Positions 49,371 through 59,718 of a DNA stretch of 63,757 nt are shown here, one piece after another. How positions within the stretch are numbered: the stretch's first letter is position 1; every line of letters starts with the position of its first letter. Below the pieces are notes generated by a model. That model did not search any database and was not told the origin of the DNA. It saw nothing but the letters and a program-made list of their open reading frames with translations. The DNA comes from a gamma proteobacterium L18 (GTDB taxonomy: Bacteria > Pseudomonadota > Gammaproteobacteria > Pseudomonadales > Pseudomonadaceae), in assembly GCA_000497835.1 (NCBI GenBank), contig KI547167.1:85122-148878 (forward strand), read 5' to 3'. Both the position numbers and the translations under genes were made by a program.

Positions 49371-50429
49371 TTATTCATCACTCGAATCGACGAACTGCTC
49401 GCTTGCAGGCATTTCGCCCAGACGGTTGGGAATATTCAGGCCAAAATGCAGGTACGCATGCCGGGTAACCACCCGCCCACGCGGGGTACGCATGATATAG
49501 CCCTGCTGGATCAGGTAGGGTTCCAGCACGTCCTCGATAGTGTGCCGCTCCTCGCTGATGGCCGCAGCCAGGCTGTCGACGCCCACCGGGCCACCGTCGA
49601 ACTTCTCGATCATGGTCAGCAGCAAGCGCCGGTCCTGATGATCGAAGCCACGCTCGTCGACGTCCAGCAGGTTCAGCGCCAGGTCGGCAATCGGTTTGGT
49701 GATGTGGCCCTTGCCACGCACTTCGGCAAAGTCGCGCACACGACGCAGCAGGCGGTTGGCGATACGCGGCGTGCCACGGGCACGACGGGCGATCTCGAAA
49801 GCGCCCTGCTCCTCGATCGGCAAGCCGAGAATGCCGGCAGAGCGGCTGACAATCGTCGCCAGGTCGGCAGTGCTGTAGAACTCCAGGCGCTGGACAATGC
49901 CGAAACGGTCACGCAGCGGGTTGGTCAGCATGCCGGCGCGGGTGGTGGCCCCCACCAGGGTGAACGGCGGCAGGTCGAGCTTGATGGAACGCGCCGCCGG
50001 CCCTTCGCCGATCATGATGTCCAGCTGGAAGTCTTCCATGGCCGGGTACAGCACTTCCTCGACGATGGGCGACAGGCGATGGATTTCGTCGATGAACAGT
50101 ACGTCGTGCGGCTCAAGGTTGGTCAACAGCGCCGCCAGGTCACCCGGGCGCTCCAGCACCGGGCCCGAGGTGCCCTTGATCGAAACGCCCATTTCCTGGG
50201 CGATGATGTTGGCCAGGGTGGTCTTGCCCAGGCCCGGCGGGCCGAAGATCAGGGTGTGGTCCAGGGACTCGCTGCGCCCGCGGGCGGCCTGGATGAACAG
50301 TTCCATCTGCTCGCGCACGGTGGGCTGGCCAATGTAGTCGGCCAGGCTGAGCGGGCGGATGGCCCGGTCTTGCTGTTCTTCCCGGTCGCGGCCACTGGTG
50401 GCGGCGATCAGGCGGTCGGCTTCGATCAC
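49371..50429 (-). CDS. ruvB: Holliday junction helicase motor subunit RuvB
   Basis: AAA+ ATPase of 352 residues that drives branch migration with RuvA. Walker A GPPGLGKT, Walker B FIDEIHRL and the C-terminal winged helix ([16 protein letters not shown]) are present. The start is GTG 50429, directly after the ruvA stop codon. Confidence 0.97.
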   Translation of the reverse strand: MIEADRLIAATSGRDREEQQDRAIRPLSLADYIGQPTVREQMELFIQAARGRSESLDHTLIFGPPGLGKTTLANIIAQEMGVSIKGTSGPVLERPGDLAALLTNLEPHDVLFIDEIHRLSPIVEEVLYPAMEDFQLDIMIGEGPAARSIKLDLPPFTLVGATTRAGMLTNPLRDRFGIVQRLEFYSTADLATIVSRSAGILGLPIEEQGAFEIARRARGTPRIANRLLRRVRDFAEVRGKGHITKPIADLALNLLDVDERGFDHQDRRLLLTMIEKFDGGPVGVDSLAAAISEERHTIEDVLEPYLIQQGYIMRTPRGRVVTRHAYLHFGLNIPNRLGEMPASEQFVDSSDE

Positions 50430-51038
50430 TTAAATCATTCCCTTCAGGGCGTGGCGGATCAGGTCTTCGCTGCTCAGGCCCTTGGTCTTGATGGCCGAGA
50501 CTGCCTTGCTGGCTTCCTGGGGCTTGTAGCCCAGCGAGATCAGCGCGCTGACGGCGTCGCTCTCGGCGCTGGGCACTGGCGCTGCGGTGTTGGGGCCGGT
50601 CGGCATCAATTCGAACATCGCCGGTGCGGTTTCCCAGGCCTTGAAGCGGTCCTTGAGTTCGACCAGCAGGCGTTCGGCGGTCTTCTTGCCCACGCCCGGC
50701 ACCTTGGTCAGCGCCGACGCATCCTGGGCCTGCACGCAACGCACCAGCTCATCCACATCCAGGCTCGACATCAGTGCCAGGGCCAGCTTGGGGCCCACGC
50801 CATTGAGACGAATCAGTTCGCGAAACAGCTCGCGCTCGCGTTTTTCAAAGAAGCCGTAGAGTAACTGAGCATCCTCGCGCACCACCAGATGGGTGTGCAA
50901 AGTCACCGCCTGACCGACCGGCGGCAGGCGATACAGCGTGGTCATCGGCACTTCCAGCTCGTAGCCCAGGCCGTTGACATCGAGAATCAGGTGCGGCGGC
51001 TGCTTTTCCGCCAGGGTGCCGCGCAAGCGTCCAATCAC
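50430..51038 (-). CDS. ruvA: Holliday junction binding subunit RuvA
   Basis: Junction-binding protein of 202 residues. It shows an N-terminal OB fold, two helix-hairpin-helix motifs ([13 protein letters not shown] and [13 protein letters not shown]), and the C-terminal domain that touches RuvB. The start is GTG 51038 (MIGRLRGTL). It is coupled to ruvB with no gap. Confidence 0.97.
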   Translation of the reverse strand: MIGRLRGTLAEKQPPHLILDVNGLGYELEVPMTTLYRLPPVGQAVTLHTHLVVREDAQLLYGFFEKRERELFRELIRLNGVGPKLALALMSSLDVDELVRCVQAQDASALTKVPGVGKKTAERLLVELKDRFKAWETAPAMFELMPTGPNTAAPVPSAESDAVSALISLGYKPQEASKAVSAIKTKGLSSEDLIRHALKGMI

Positions 51039-51134
51039 GTTTCAATCCTATGTTCGATACCAGGCAAGCAATGCTCGCCATCATTGCAGGCCCGGCGGGC
51101 CATGCAAGTCAAAAATCTTCAGCAGATGATGCCA

Positions 51135-51659
51135 TCAAAGACGCAGGCGGCCACCACGGCTGCGCGCCGTACCCAAGCCATGGGGAATCAGGCTGGAACG
51201 AGTGTGGGCATGGGTCAGGGCAATGGCCAGGGCGTCGGAGGCGTCGATCTGCGGCTTGGCCACCAGCTTGAGCAGGTGCATCACCATCATCTGCACCTGC
51301 TCCTTGTTGGCGCCGCCGGTGCCGGCCACGGCCTGCTTGACCTGGGTAGCGGTGTACTCGGCCACTTCCAGGCCCTCCTCCATGGCCGCGACAATGGCAG
51401 CACCACGGGCCTGGCCCAGCTTGAGGGCGGAGTCGGCGTTGCGCGCCATGAACACTTTCTCGATGCCCATGGTCACCGGGCCGTAGGTCTGAATCACTTC
51501 GCGCACGCCGCGAAAGACAATCTGCAGGCGCTCCTGCAATTCGCCTCTGCCGGTACGGATGCAGCCCGAGGCCACGTACTCGCAGCCACGCCCGGTGTCA
51601 CGCACCACACCATAGCCGGTAATCCGCGAGCCGGGGTCAATACCAAGAATTAACGTCAT
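51135..51659 (-). CDS. ruvC: Holliday junction resolvase RuvC
   Basis: Endonuclease of 174 residues that cuts Holliday junctions. Catalytic acids are Asp8 in ILGIDPGS, the Glu in GIEKVFM, and the Asp residues in [12 protein letters not shown] 51659 gives the family start; a longer frame adds an unrelated N-terminus. It forms the ruvCAB block with yebC upstream. Confidence 0.97.
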   Translation of the reverse strand: MTLILGIDPGSRITGYGVVRDTGRGCEYVASGCIRTGRGELQERLQIVFRGVREVIQTYGPVTMGIEKVFMARNADSALKLGQARGAAIVAAMEEGLEVAEYTATQVKQAVAGTGGANKEQVQMMVMHLLKLVAKPQIDASDALAIALTHAHTRSSLIPHGLGTARSRGGRLRL

Positions 51660-51768
51660 AAAGCCTGCAGCTGGATAGTTGCCGAAAAGCAGAAACCGGA
51701 ACGGCAAAGCCGCGCCTCAATGACGCGATTTTGCCGCTCCGGCCTCAAGAGTAGAACGTAGCGGTGGA

Positions 51769-52515
51769 TCAGCCGAGCTTTTCCATCACCTCGTCCGGGA
51801 TCTGCGCGTTGGAATAGACGTTCTGCACATCATCCAGGTCTTCGAGCATGTCGATCAGCTTGATGACTTTTTCAGCGCCATCCAAGTCGAGTTCGGCGCT
51901 GGTACTGGGCACCATGACGATCTCGGCGTCGGTGGACTTGAAGCCCGCCGCTTCCAGGGCGTTGCGCACCGCGTAGAAGCTGGCGAACGAGGTGAACACG
52001 TCCATGGAGCCATCTTCATGGGTAGTGACGTCGTCGGCATCGGCTTCCATGGCCGCTTCCATCAGCGCATCTTCGTCAGTGCCCGGTGCGAAGGATATCT
52101 GCCCCTTGCGCTCGAACAGGTACGCCACCGAACCATCGGTGCCCAGGTTGCCGCCCGATTTGCTGAAGGCGTGACGCACGGCCGCTGCGGTACGGTTGCG
52201 ATTGTCGGTCATGCATTCGACCATCACCGCCACGCCGCCCGGGCCGTAGCCTTCGTAGCTCAGCTCGACCATGTCGTCGGTAGCGGCTGCACCGGTACCG
52301 CGGGCCACGGCGCGATCGATGATGTCGCGACTCATGTTGGCACCCAGTGCCTTGTCCAGGGCCAGGCGCAGGCGCGGGTTGGAACCCGGATCACCACCAC
52401 CCTGACGGGCAGCGACGGTCAGTTCACGAATCCACTTGGTGAAAATCTTGCCTCTCTTGGCATCCTGACGCTCTTTGCGGTGCTTGATGTTCGCCCACTT
52501 GGAATGGCCAGCCAT
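51769..52515 (-). CDS. yebC: YebC/PmpR-family transcriptional regulator
   Basis: Protein of 248 residues of the YebC/TACO1 family. It starts [14 protein letters not shown] and includes the [14 protein letters not shown] segment. Family members act as DNA-binding regulators or as helpers of translation at proline stretches. Its place upstream of ruvC is conserved in many bacteria. A REP pair separates it from aspS. Confidence 0.95.
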   Translation of the reverse strand: MAGHSKWANIKHRKERQDAKRGKIFTKWIRELTVAARQGGGDPGSNPRLRLALDKALGANMSRDIIDRAVARGTGAAATDDMVELSYEGYGPGGVAVMVECMTDNRNRTAAAVRHAFSKSGGNLGTDGSVAYLFERKGQISFAPGTDEDALMEAAMEADADDVTTHEDGSMDVFTSFASFYAVRNALEAAGFKSTDAEIVMVPSTSAELDLDGAEKVIKLIDMLEDLDDVQNVYSNAQIPDEVMEKLG

Positions 52516-52563
52516 AACAACTCCGAAATTCTCTTATTACGCAATTGCGGGAGTGGATTTGCT

Positions 52564-52631
52564 GTGGGAGCGGGCTCTGCCCGCGAAGCGAACACCGCGG
52601 TGCCTACTTCGCGGGCAGAGCCCGCTCCCAC
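52564..52631. repeat. REP-type inverted pair (family A)
   Basis: GTGGGAGCGGGCTCTGCCCG faces CGGGCAGAGCCCGCTCCCAC between aspS and yebC; the shortest loop of the five family A pairs. Confidence 0.85.
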
Positions 52632-52715
52632 ACAAACCTGCTCACGCCAGGCCGCCCCTGAAGGTTCAGCCTGCCATGTAAAAAGCGCATCCGAAGATGC
52701 GCTCTGTTTCAGCCT

Positions 52716-54491
52716 TTACTCAGCCTTGGGCTGTTCGCGCAGGCGGATGTGCAGCTCGCGCAGGGCCTTGGCGTCGACCAGGCCCGGGGCCTGGGTCATC
52801 ACGCACGCGGCGCTCTGGGTTTTCGGGAACGCGATCACTTCACGGATCGACTGGGCGCCGGTCATCAGCATCACCAGACGGTCCAGGCCGAAGGCCAGGC
52901 CGCCGTGGGGCGGTGCGCCGTACTTCAGGGCGTCCAGCAGGAAGCCAAACTTCTCTTCCTGCTCTGCTTCCTCGATACCCAGCAGGCGGAACACCGCCTG
53001 TTGCATTTCCTTGCGGTGGATACGGATCGAACCGCCACCCAGCTCGGTACCGTTCAACACCATGTCGTAGGCGCGCGACAGGGCGGTGGCCGGGTTGGCC
53101 TCCAGCTCTTCAGGCGTGCACTTGGGCGCGGTGAACGGGTGGTGCAGCGCGGTGAAGCTGCCGTCTTCGTTCTCCTCGAACATCGGGAAGTCGACGACCC
53201 ACATCGGCGCCCACTCGCAGGTGTGCAGGTTGAAGTCGTTGCCGACCTTCAAGCGCAGTGCACCCAGGGCTTCGCTGACGATCTTGGCCTTGTCGGCGCC
53301 GAAGAACACGATGTCACCATCGACCGCGCCAACGCGATCCAGGATGGTGTTCAGCGCCGCTTCAGGGATGTTCTTGACGATTGGCGACTGCAGGCCTTCA
53401 ACGCCTTTGGCGCGCTCGTTGACCTTGATGTACGCCAGGCCCTTGGCACCGTAGATGCCGACGAACTTGGTGTAATCGTCGATCTTGCTGCGCGGCATGC
53501 TGGCGCCGCCAGGTACGCGCAGGGCAGCAACGCGGCATTTAGGGTCGTTGGCAGGGCCGCTGAACACCTTGAATTCCACGTCCTTGAGCTGGTCGGCAAC
53601 GTCTACCAGTTCCAGCGGGTTGCGCAGGTCCGGCTTGTCGGAACCGTAGCGGCGCATGGCTTCTTCGAAGGTCATGTGCGGGAATTCGCCGAATTCCAGG
53701 TCCAGCACTTCCTTGAACAGGTTGCGGATCATGGCTTCGGTCAGGCCCATGATGTCCTGCTCGTTGAGGAAGCTGGTCTCGATGTCGATCTGAGTGAACT
53801 CAGGCTGACGGTCGGCACGCAGGTCTTCGTCGCGGAAGCACTTGGCGATCTGGTAGTAGCGGTCGAAGCCGGCCACCATCAGCAGCTGCTTGAACAGCTG
53901 AGGCGACTGCGGCAGGGCGAAGAAGCTGCCGGCGTGGGTACGGCTTGGCACCAGGTAGTCGCGGGCGCCTTCCGGGGTAGCACGGGTGAGGATCGGCGTT
54001 TCAACGTCCAGGAAGCCGTTCTCGTCCAGGAAGCGACGGATGCTGGTGGTCATGCGCGAACGCAGACGCAGCTTCTCGGCCATTTCCGGACGGCGCAGGT
54101 CGATGAAGCGATAGCGCAGGCGGGTTTCTTCGCCCACGTCGGAGAATTCGTTCAGCGGGAAGGGCGGGGTTTCCGCTTCGTTCAGCACTTCCAGCTCGTA
54201 ACCCAGGACTTCGATCATGCCCGACGCCATGTTGGCGTTGCCGGCACCGGCCGGACGCAGGCGGACCTTGCCGGTAACCTTGACCACGTATTCGCTGCGC
54301 ACACGGTCGGCAACGGCGAAGGTGTCGGCGCGATCCGGGTCGAAGACCACCTGGGCCAGACCTTCACGATCACGGATATCGAGGAAGATCACCCCGCCAT
54401 GGTCACGACGGCGGTGGACCCAGCCGCAAAGGGTGATTTCCTGACCGTCCAGGGTCTCGTTCAGTTGGCCGCAATAATGGCTGCGCATCAT
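52716..54491 (-). CDS. aspS: Aspartate--tRNA(Asp/Asn) ligase AspS
   Basis: Class IIb aminoacyl-tRNA synthetase of 591 residues. The N-terminal OB fold has [12 protein letters not shown]. Motif 2 lies in [20 protein letters not shown] and motif 3 in [12 protein letters not shown], with a GAD insertion between. Pseudomonads lack AsnRS, so this enzyme should also charge tRNA-Asn for GatCAB amidation. ATG 54491 (MMRSHYCGQ) is the usual start. Confidence 0.97.
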   Translation of the reverse strand: MMRSHYCGQLNETLDGQEITLCGWVHRRRDHGGVIFLDIRDREGLAQVVFDPDRADTFAVADRVRSEYVVKVTGKVRLRPAGAGNANMASGMIEVLGYELEVLNEAETPPFPLNEFSDVGEETRLRYRFIDLRRPEMAEKLRLRSRMTTSIRRFLDENGFLDVETPILTRATPEGARDYLVPSRTHAGSFFALPQSPQLFKQLLMVAGFDRYYQIAKCFRDEDLRADRQPEFTQIDIETSFLNEQDIMGLTEAMIRNLFKEVLDLEFGEFPHMTFEEAMRRYGSDKPDLRNPLELVDVADQLKDVEFKVFSGPANDPKCRVAALRVPGGASMPRSKIDDYTKFVGIYGAKGLAYIKVNERAKGVEGLQSPIVKNIPEAALNTILDRVGAVDGDIVFFGADKAKIVSEALGALRLKVGNDFNLHTCEWAPMWVVDFPMFEENEDGSFTALHHPFTAPKCTPEELEANPATALSRAYDMVLNGTELGGGSIRIHRKEMQQAVFRLLGIEEAEQEEKFGFLLDALKYGAPPHGGLAFGLDRLVMLMTGAQSIREVIAFPKTQSAACVMTQAPGLVDAKALRELHIRLREQPKAE

Positions 54492-54585
54492 GATGGTGGT
54501 TTCGCTTCTCGTATTCGGTATTCGGGGAAGGCCTTGCAAGCCTGGCGTTGGCTAATAGTGCAAGACCCTGCGGGTGCAGTTCAAC

Positions 54586-54807
54586 TCAGTCGGCCTTGTC
54601 GCCGCCCGCCAGATTCTTTTTGCTGCCGGTCTTGAAGTCGGTTTCGTACCAGCCGGTGCCGCTGAGGCGGAAGCCTGGCATGGAGAGCATTTTCTTCAGC
54701 TCAGGCGCCTGGCAGGCAGGGCAGTCCGTCAGAGGCGACGCACTGATCTTCTGAATGACTTCCATCTGGTGACCACAGGAAGCACATTGATAGTCATACA
54801 TGGGCAT
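54586..54807 (-). CDS. FmdB-family zinc ribbon protein
   Basis: Small protein of 73 residues beginning MPMYDYQCASCGH with a second CPAC pair, giving the four-cysteine zinc ribbon of the FmdB family. The tail has the usual FRLSGTGWYETDFK segment. Its biochemical role is not known. It is encoded just upstream of aspS, 94 bases away, and may share its transcript. Confidence 0.9.
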   Translation of the reverse strand: MPMYDYQCASCGHQMEVIQKISASPLTDCPACQAPELKKMLSMPGFRLSGTGWYETDFKTGSKKNLAGGDKAD

Positions 54808-54926
54808 GGGAATGTCTCGGCAACAAATACACAGCACAGGCCGCGCCACGCGGCAAAGAGCGGGATTATATCCTTATACCGCGCGACTGTGCAGCCGTGG
54901 CGAAGCCCCGAATGTCGCCCACCCCC

Positions 54927-55259
54927 TCAATGCGCCGTGCCACAGCGGTTGAGCAGGTGCACCACGCAGACCACGCGCACCAACCCGCTGAAATTCTTGA
55001 CCCCGCCGTGGCGCAGATGCACCTCGCGGTCGACATGGGACAGGATGGCATTGACCGAGCAGTCATTGGCAATGGCAATGCGCTCCAGAATCTTCCAGTA
55101 AACGCGCTCCAGCCGCAGACAGGTGGCAAAGCCATTCAGCCGCACGGAGCGAGATAAAGGTTGTGCCAGCCCCATGTTGAAGTCGGCCACGAAGGGATCC
55201 TCAAGTATCTTGCCGGTACGGGAAAGAGACCGTGTACGTTGAATAATTTCGCTGGACAT
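54927..55259 (-). CDS. Ribbon-helix-helix domain protein (RHH_4-like)
   Basis: Protein of 110 residues. The C-terminal half, RSVRLNGFATCLRLERVYW followed by VSVNAILSHVDRE and SGLVRVVCVVHLL, fits the RHH_4 family, in which a short strand and two helices form a DNA-binding dimer. The N-terminal 40 residues are not recognised. AAGGATGTG precedes ATG 55259. Base composition is a little lower in GC than in the neighbours. There is no obvious partner. Confidence 0.72.
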   Translation of the reverse strand: MSSEIIQRTRSLSRTGKILEDPFVADFNMGLAQPLSRSVRLNGFATCLRLERVYWKILERIAIANDCSVNAILSHVDREVHLRHGGVKNFSGLVRVVCVVHLLNRCGTAH

Positions 55260-55866
55260 AATATGCACCACATCCTTGTGTAGAAAAACACCTAGAAAAA
55301 CCAAACATAGTTTTATCAGTTCCCTGCCTCATGAAGCCTTAACTATATATTCAGTGCCAGCGGAACAAACACTTGCACACGTAGGAACTCGCCGCCAAAG
55401 ACCAGGAAATAGTTTACCGCTGGCTGCACCCAAGGCACCTCATTGCCGCCCCGCAGGCCACGTCCCTCAAGGCGTGCAGCCCCACGCAAAAAAGAGGAAC
55501 AAGCACTCCCAAGCCAATGTTTCCAGGCCATCAAAGGCCAACCCGGCGTACGATTTACCACGCACGCAAGCGCCTGATTCCCACTCCCTGCGTTGCACTT
55601 TTCTTATTGAATGACCGCCATCGAGTTTCAATGGAAGACAGAGGGCGCAAACGTTTGAGCCAGCCCTCGCACAAATGACCGTCCGATCCGTTGATTTGAG
55701 TAGCCACAAGCTTTGCTGTTAAATAGAAGCCCTGCGCCGTGCACACCTTCTTCACGTGCCCGTTCGCAGGCTGCACGCGCCCCGTGAACTGCGTCTCATT
55801 TTGTTCCGATGCGCACCGTGACGCGCCAGCTCTTCCTCGTGATCCGTCTGAACGTGAGTTAATAAA
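55260..55866. other. Low-GC intergenic stretch between the RHH and cold-shock genes
   Basis: Six hundred bases with no supported gene; GC is visibly lower than in the flanks. The left end should hold the promoter of the RHH gene. The last 150 bases form the leader of the cold-shock gene, which may matter since cold-shock mRNAs often have long structured leaders. Short open frames here have no ribosome sites or recognisable similarity. Confidence 0.6.
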
Positions 55867-56469
55867 ATGTTGAAAATCGTCCACCTCCTAACGGGTGCCG
55901 CAGCGTTGCTGCTGTCCTTCATCCCCAGTCTGCGGGCCGAAGCGGTGCCTTACCTGCAACAACCTGATGCTATCTACCTGGCGCTGTTCGGCCTGCTCAA
56001 CCTCACCCTGGCCCCTGTGATTCCTTACTGGAACAAAGGCCCACGTCACCAACTGCAAAACCTGGTCAGCATGCTGCTGGTACTGGCCGTTGTGCTGCAG
56101 ACCGTGACCCTGCTGGCCGAATGGACCAGCGTGGCGGGGTTCGCCCCCATGCTGCCCGCCCTGGCCTGCGCCCTGCTGGCGGTCGTGCTTCACCTGGCGG
56201 TCAGCTTCTACAAATCGTCACCTGGCACTGCCGCACCGTCCTACGACATGAGCAACCGTGATACCGGCACCGTGAAGTGGTTCAACACGTCCAAGGGTTT
56301 TGGTTTCATTTCCCGCGACTCGGGCGACGACATCTTCGTGCACTTCCGCGCTATCCGCGGCGAAGGTCACCGCGTGCTGGTGGAAGGCCAACGCGTAGAG
56401 TTCTCGGTAATGAACCGCGACAAGGGCCTGCAGGCCGAAGACGTGATCGCCGCCTCGCCGCGCCGCTGA
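55867..56469 (+). CDS. Membrane-anchored cold-shock domain protein
   Basis: Protein of 200 residues that joins four membrane helices (about 4-20, 36-54, 65-85 and 93-114) to a complete C-terminal cold-shock domain (about 132-198). RNP1 is KGFGFI (143-148) and RNP2 is DIFVHF (155-160), so nucleic acid binding should be intact. Met128 starts a 73-residue segment of the same size as free Csp proteins, but no good ribosome site precedes it. The layout would place an RNA-binding domain on the cytoplasmic face of the membrane. Confidence 0.85.
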   Translation: MLKIVHLLTGAAALLLSFIPSLRAEAVPYLQQPDAIYLALFGLLNLTLAPVIPYWNKGPRHQLQNLVSMLLVLAVVLQTVTLLAEWTSVAGFAPMLPALACALLAVVLHLAVSFYKSSPGTAAPSYDMSNRDTGTVKWFNTSKGFGFISRDSGDDIFVHFRAIRGEGHRVLVEGQRVEFSVMNRDKGLQAEDVIAASPRR

Positions 56470-56480
56470 TCACGACAGCA

Positions 56481-56522
56481 ACAAAAAACCCGCGTCCGGC
56501 CTTGGCCGAACGCGGGTTTTTT
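56481..56522. terminator. Intrinsic terminator after the cold-shock gene
   Basis: AAAAAACCCGCGTCCGGCC and GGCCGAACGCGGGTTTTTT form a long stem with T-run and A-run, so it may act in both directions. Confidence 0.9.
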
Positions 56523-56563
56523 ATGGGTGCGGAGATCTGCGATTAACCCGTTGACCGGGTCGC

Positions 56564-56630
56564 CTGCATCGCGGCCAAGGCCGGCTCCTACCCCGGAACG
56601 GCGTAGGAGCCGACTTTAGTCGCGATGCAG
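56564..56630. repeat. REP-type inverted pair (family E) with adjacent D half-unit
   Basis: CTGCATCGCGGCCAAGGCCG with its facing arm GTAGGAGCCGACTTTAGTCG, followed at about 56,631-56,660 by a degenerate family D arm (GACGCAGCCTTAAGGCAGTT). Confidence 0.8.
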
Positions 56631-56665
56631 ACGACGCAGCCTTAAGGCAGTTGCGGCTACGGGCC

Positions 56666-56872
56666 TCAATAGTGAGGCGGCGGAGCTTCCTGCTCGCTCA
56701 CGCCAAACTGCCCCACCATCTCTTCCTGCCGCTTGAGCAACGCAGCCATCTGCAATTGCAGGCGCTCGACCTGGCGTTGCTGCTGCACCAGTTCATCATT
56801 GAGCGCCTGGATGGTGTCGTCCTGGAAAGCCAGGCGGGTTTCCAGCTCCATGACCCGAGCTTCAAGCGTCAT
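56666..56872 (-). CDS. slyX: SlyX family protein
   Basis: Coiled-coil protein of 68 residues: [20 protein letters not shown] and the terminal APPPHY are typical of SlyX. Its function is not established. ATG 56872 (MTLEARV) lies within the last codons of the HIT gene, an 11-base overlap. Confidence 0.9.
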   Translation of the reverse strand: MTLEARVMELETRLAFQDDTIQALNDELVQQQRQVERLQLQMAALLKRQEEMVGQFGVSEQEAPPPHY

Positions 56873-57299
56873 GGTCGGCCTCCAGGAAAACAAAGTCAGC
56901 GGTCAGCACCTGCTGCAGTCGCTGACGAATCGCCATAACTTGTTCATCGGTGTATGGCTGCGCGGCAACTTTGCCCCACACGGGCGCTGGCCATGCGACA
57001 TCATCCTTGTGACGAACTATCACATGCATGTGCAGTTGGCTGACAACATTACCCAAGGTCGCGACATTCATTTTGTCAGCGGCAAAACTGTCCTTGAGTA
57101 CTTGAGCAAGGAAGGTGGTTTCCTGCCACAGTTGGAATTGATCGGTGTCACTGAGCTGAAACAGCTCGCTGATACCTTCGCGGCGTGGCACCAGAATAAA
57201 CCAGGGATAATTGGCGTCATTGCTCAGCAACAGGCGACTGAGTGGGAAGTCGCCGATGACGAGGGTGTCGTGCTGCAGGCGCGAATCTAAAGAAAACAC
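56862..57299 (-). CDS. HIT family protein
   Basis: Histidine triad protein of 145 residues. The HxHxH motif is read in [10 protein letters not shown], with NVVSQ before it. It probably hydrolyses a dinucleotide or nucleoside phosphoramidate; the substrate is not clear. The N-terminal [20 protein letters not shown] is typical of the proteobacterial branch. It overlaps slyX. Confidence 0.9.
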   Translation of the reverse strand: MFSLDSRLQHDTLVIGDFPLSRLLLSNDANYPWFILVPRREGISELFQLSDTDQFQLWQETTFLAQVLKDSFAADKMNVATLGNVVSQLHMHVIVRHKDDVAWPAPVWGKVAAQPYTDEQVMAIRQRLQQVLTADFVFLEADHDA

Positions 57300-58213
57300 C
57301 GCGATATCTCCGGCAAGGTGAACATTTTTTTAGGCCCAGGCACCAGGGAAGGCCCATGAGCACACAGGATACCCCTGATCGACCGCCGGTTCACGGACAA
57401 TGCCCAACCGCCCACCGCGACGCACCGCCTGCGGCCACAATCGGTGCACCGGGCAGGTGCGCGACGCACCACGAAAAACCCGACATTGCCCCGGCGCCCA
57501 TCCGCGCAGACCACGCCCTGCAAAAAAACCCAGCGCAATCGTTGGCGGGCGAAATCCCCTGCCCGCTCAACAGGTTTGCCAAAGTGCAACTGTGGGCTAG
57601 GCTGCCATGGGCAACCGCTACTTTTCGCACCAAAATGGGCCAGAGTGAGTAAAGCCAGTGCGCCAGTCACGCCTAAAATTCCCACTTTTGCCGGACAACG
57701 GTAACGCTTTGCGGGCGGCGGAAAATCCACCGCGATCACGCGAGCGCCGTCAAGTTCCCCGGCCGCCCCCCGATTTCATGAGGCGCGGCAGCCAAAATGC
57801 AAAAAAAGTGAAAAAAATGTCATGCCCTGGCACGTTTGGGCGCGCTTGTTGCATTCCTACCCAGCCAAGTCCACAAGCCCCCGGAAACAGGGTGACGAGA
57901 GACAACTAACAACAGCAGCACGAAGGAACCATGCAGTTTTCAATAGGGAGCTTAGAATTATTTATCCTATGCTCAAGCCCTTGAAAACAGCGCTGAAGTT
58001 GGGCAGCTTTGTTGATCGAAAGCTGTGATTTGCGACAGGCATGGAAGGTTTTGCGACAGCCTCGTAAAGAAGCTGAAAGATTGAGCTGAGAAGTATCGCC
58101 ATAAAGCGTCAGCGTGATATAAGTTTGCGCGGACACAAAAAGAAAGAGCCGCCCAGATAATAAACCAGGTGGGACGGCAGTACTCTTCCTAAAAACCAAA
58201 GGAGCAAATCACG
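57300..58213. other. Long intergenic region upstream of the porin gene
   Basis: About 900 bases with no recognised gene. A frame of 98 codons at 57,356-57,652 has GGAAGG eight bases before its ATG, but its sequence is Pro/Ala/His-rich, resembles nothing and is probably chance. The right part (57,770-58,213) is AT-rich with A-runs and should hold the porin promoter and a long leader. Confidence 0.6.
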
Positions 58214-59572
58214 ATGAAAGTGATTAAGTGGAGCGCAATCGCACTGGCAGTTACCGCGGCTAGCTCGCAACTGGCTAGCGCCGCAGCATTCGTTAGCGAT
58301 CAGGCAGACGCCAAGGGCTTCGTCGAAGACGCCTCCCTGAACCTGCTGCTGCGCAACTACTACTTCAACCGCGACAACAAGCATCAGTCCAACGATGCTA
58401 TCGACTGGACCCAAGGCATCCAGGGCGTATTCACCTCCGGCTTCACCCAAGGCACCATCGGTGTCGGCGTCGACGCGTTCGGCTACCTGGGCCTGAAACT
58501 CGACGGCGGTAAAGGTACTACCGGCACCAACAACACCGTGGTGGGCGACGACGGCGAGCCAAGCGACAGCTATGGCAAAGCCGGTGCTGCGGTCAAGTTC
58601 CGCATCTCCAAGACCATGCTGAAAATCGGCGACCAGCAACCTAGCACCTCGCCAGTATTCTCCGTCGGTGGTTCCCGCCTGACGCCGCAGACCGCAACCG
58701 GCATCACCCTGCAAAGCAGCGAGATCAAGAACCTGGACCTGGAAGCAGGTCACTTCACCTCGGCCACCAGCGAAAGCCAGACCAACCGCGACGGCAACCT
58801 GTGGTCGCAGTACGCCATCGGCCTGAACGGCAGCACCGACGGTGTTTCCTCGCGCTCCATCGACTACGCCGGTGGCAAGTACGCTTTCACCGACAGCCTG
58901 ACCGCCTCGCTGTACGGCGCCAAGCTGGACGATATCTGGAACCAGTACTACACCAACGTGAACTACGTCCTGCCACTGGCCGATACCCAGTCGCTGACCT
59001 TTGACTTCAACTACTACAAAACTGTTGATAGCGGCTCCGCCAACGCTGGCCAAATCGACAACAACACCTTCTCGCTGTCGGCGGCGTACGCCTTCCTGTC
59101 GGCCCACACCGTTACCGTGGCCTTCCAGAAGGTCAACGGCAACACCCCATTCGACTACGTTGGCGTGGGCGACAACAACCGCGGCGCAGACTCGATTTTC
59201 CTGGCCAACTCCGTTCAGTACTCTGACTTCAACGGCCCGGGCGAGAAATCGGCCCAAGTGCGTTATGACCTGAACATGGCCACTTTCGGCGTACCTGGCC
59301 TGAGCTTCATGGCTCGTTACGTCAAGGGCTGGGACATCGACTACAGCCGCATCTCGGCTGACAGCGCCTACTTCAGCGCTGGCCGCGCCGACGCTACCGA
59401 CGAAAAACACCACGAGACCAACCTGGAAGCCAAATACGTGATCCAGGAAGGCCCGGCCAAGGACCTGTCGTTCCGCATCCGTCAGGCATGGCACAGCGCC
59501 AGCAGCCTGCAGGCTGACGGCGACGCCAACGAGTTCCGCCTGATCGTCGACTACCCACTGTCGATTCTGTAA
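58214..59572 (+). CDS. OprD-family outer-membrane porin
   Basis: Substrate-specific porin of 452 residues. The signal peptide ends ASA (about residue 23). The mature start AAFVSDQADAKGFVEDASLNLLLRNYYFNRD, split here as AAFVSDQADAKGF and LLLRNYYFNRD, is the OprD-family hallmark, and the protein ends in a strand with terminal IL. About 18 strands can be traced. Substrates of relatives are amino acids, small peptides or aromatic acids; which one applies here is unknown. CCAAAGGAGC precedes the ATG. Codon use is strongly biased to optimal codons, pointing to high expression. Confidence 0.92.
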   Translation: MKVIKWSAIALAVTAASSQLASAAAFVSDQADAKGFVEDASLNLLLRNYYFNRDNKHQSNDAIDWTQGIQGVFTSGFTQGTIGVGVDAFGYLGLKLDGGKGTTGTNNTVVGDDGEPSDSYGKAGAAVKFRISKTMLKIGDQQPSTSPVFSVGGSRLTPQTATGITLQSSEIKNLDLEAGHFTSATSESQTNRDGNLWSQYAIGLNGSTDGVSSRSIDYAGGKYAFTDSLTASLYGAKLDDIWNQYYTNVNYVLPLADTQSLTFDFNYYKTVDSGSANAGQIDNNTFSLSAAYAFLSAHTVTVAFQKVNGNTPFDYVGVGDNNRGADSIFLANSVQYSDFNGPGEKSAQVRYDLNMATFGVPGLSFMARYVKGWDIDYSRISADSAYFSAGRADATDEKHHETNLEAKYVIQEGPAKDLSFRIRQAWHSASSLQADGDANEFRLIVDYPLSIL

Positions 59573-59610
59573 TACCAGGGCAGACGCCCACGGTACCGAC
59601 AGCTATATAA

Positions 59611-59643
59611 AGGAAGCCCGGCTCATGCCGGGCTTTCCTTTTT
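59611..59643 (+). terminator. Intrinsic terminator after the porin gene
   Basis: AGGAAGCCCGGC and GCCGGGCTTTCCT pair over a TCAT loop and are followed by TTTTT. Confidence 0.92.
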
Positions 59644-59718
59644 GTGGCCTGTACGTCATCGGGCGTGCACCGTACAATGCCCAGCCTCTATAAAATTCAG
59701 CAACAGACACGGCCTATC

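Noticed and set aside
57356..57652. A 98-codon gene with a GGAAGG site
   Set aside because: Composition is unlike the neighbouring genes and no domain or similarity is recognisable; kept only as a remark.
57826..57842. TGGCACGTTTGGGCGC as a sigma-54 promoter for the porin
   Set aside because: The -12 GC doublet is one base off the required spacing, so the match fails.
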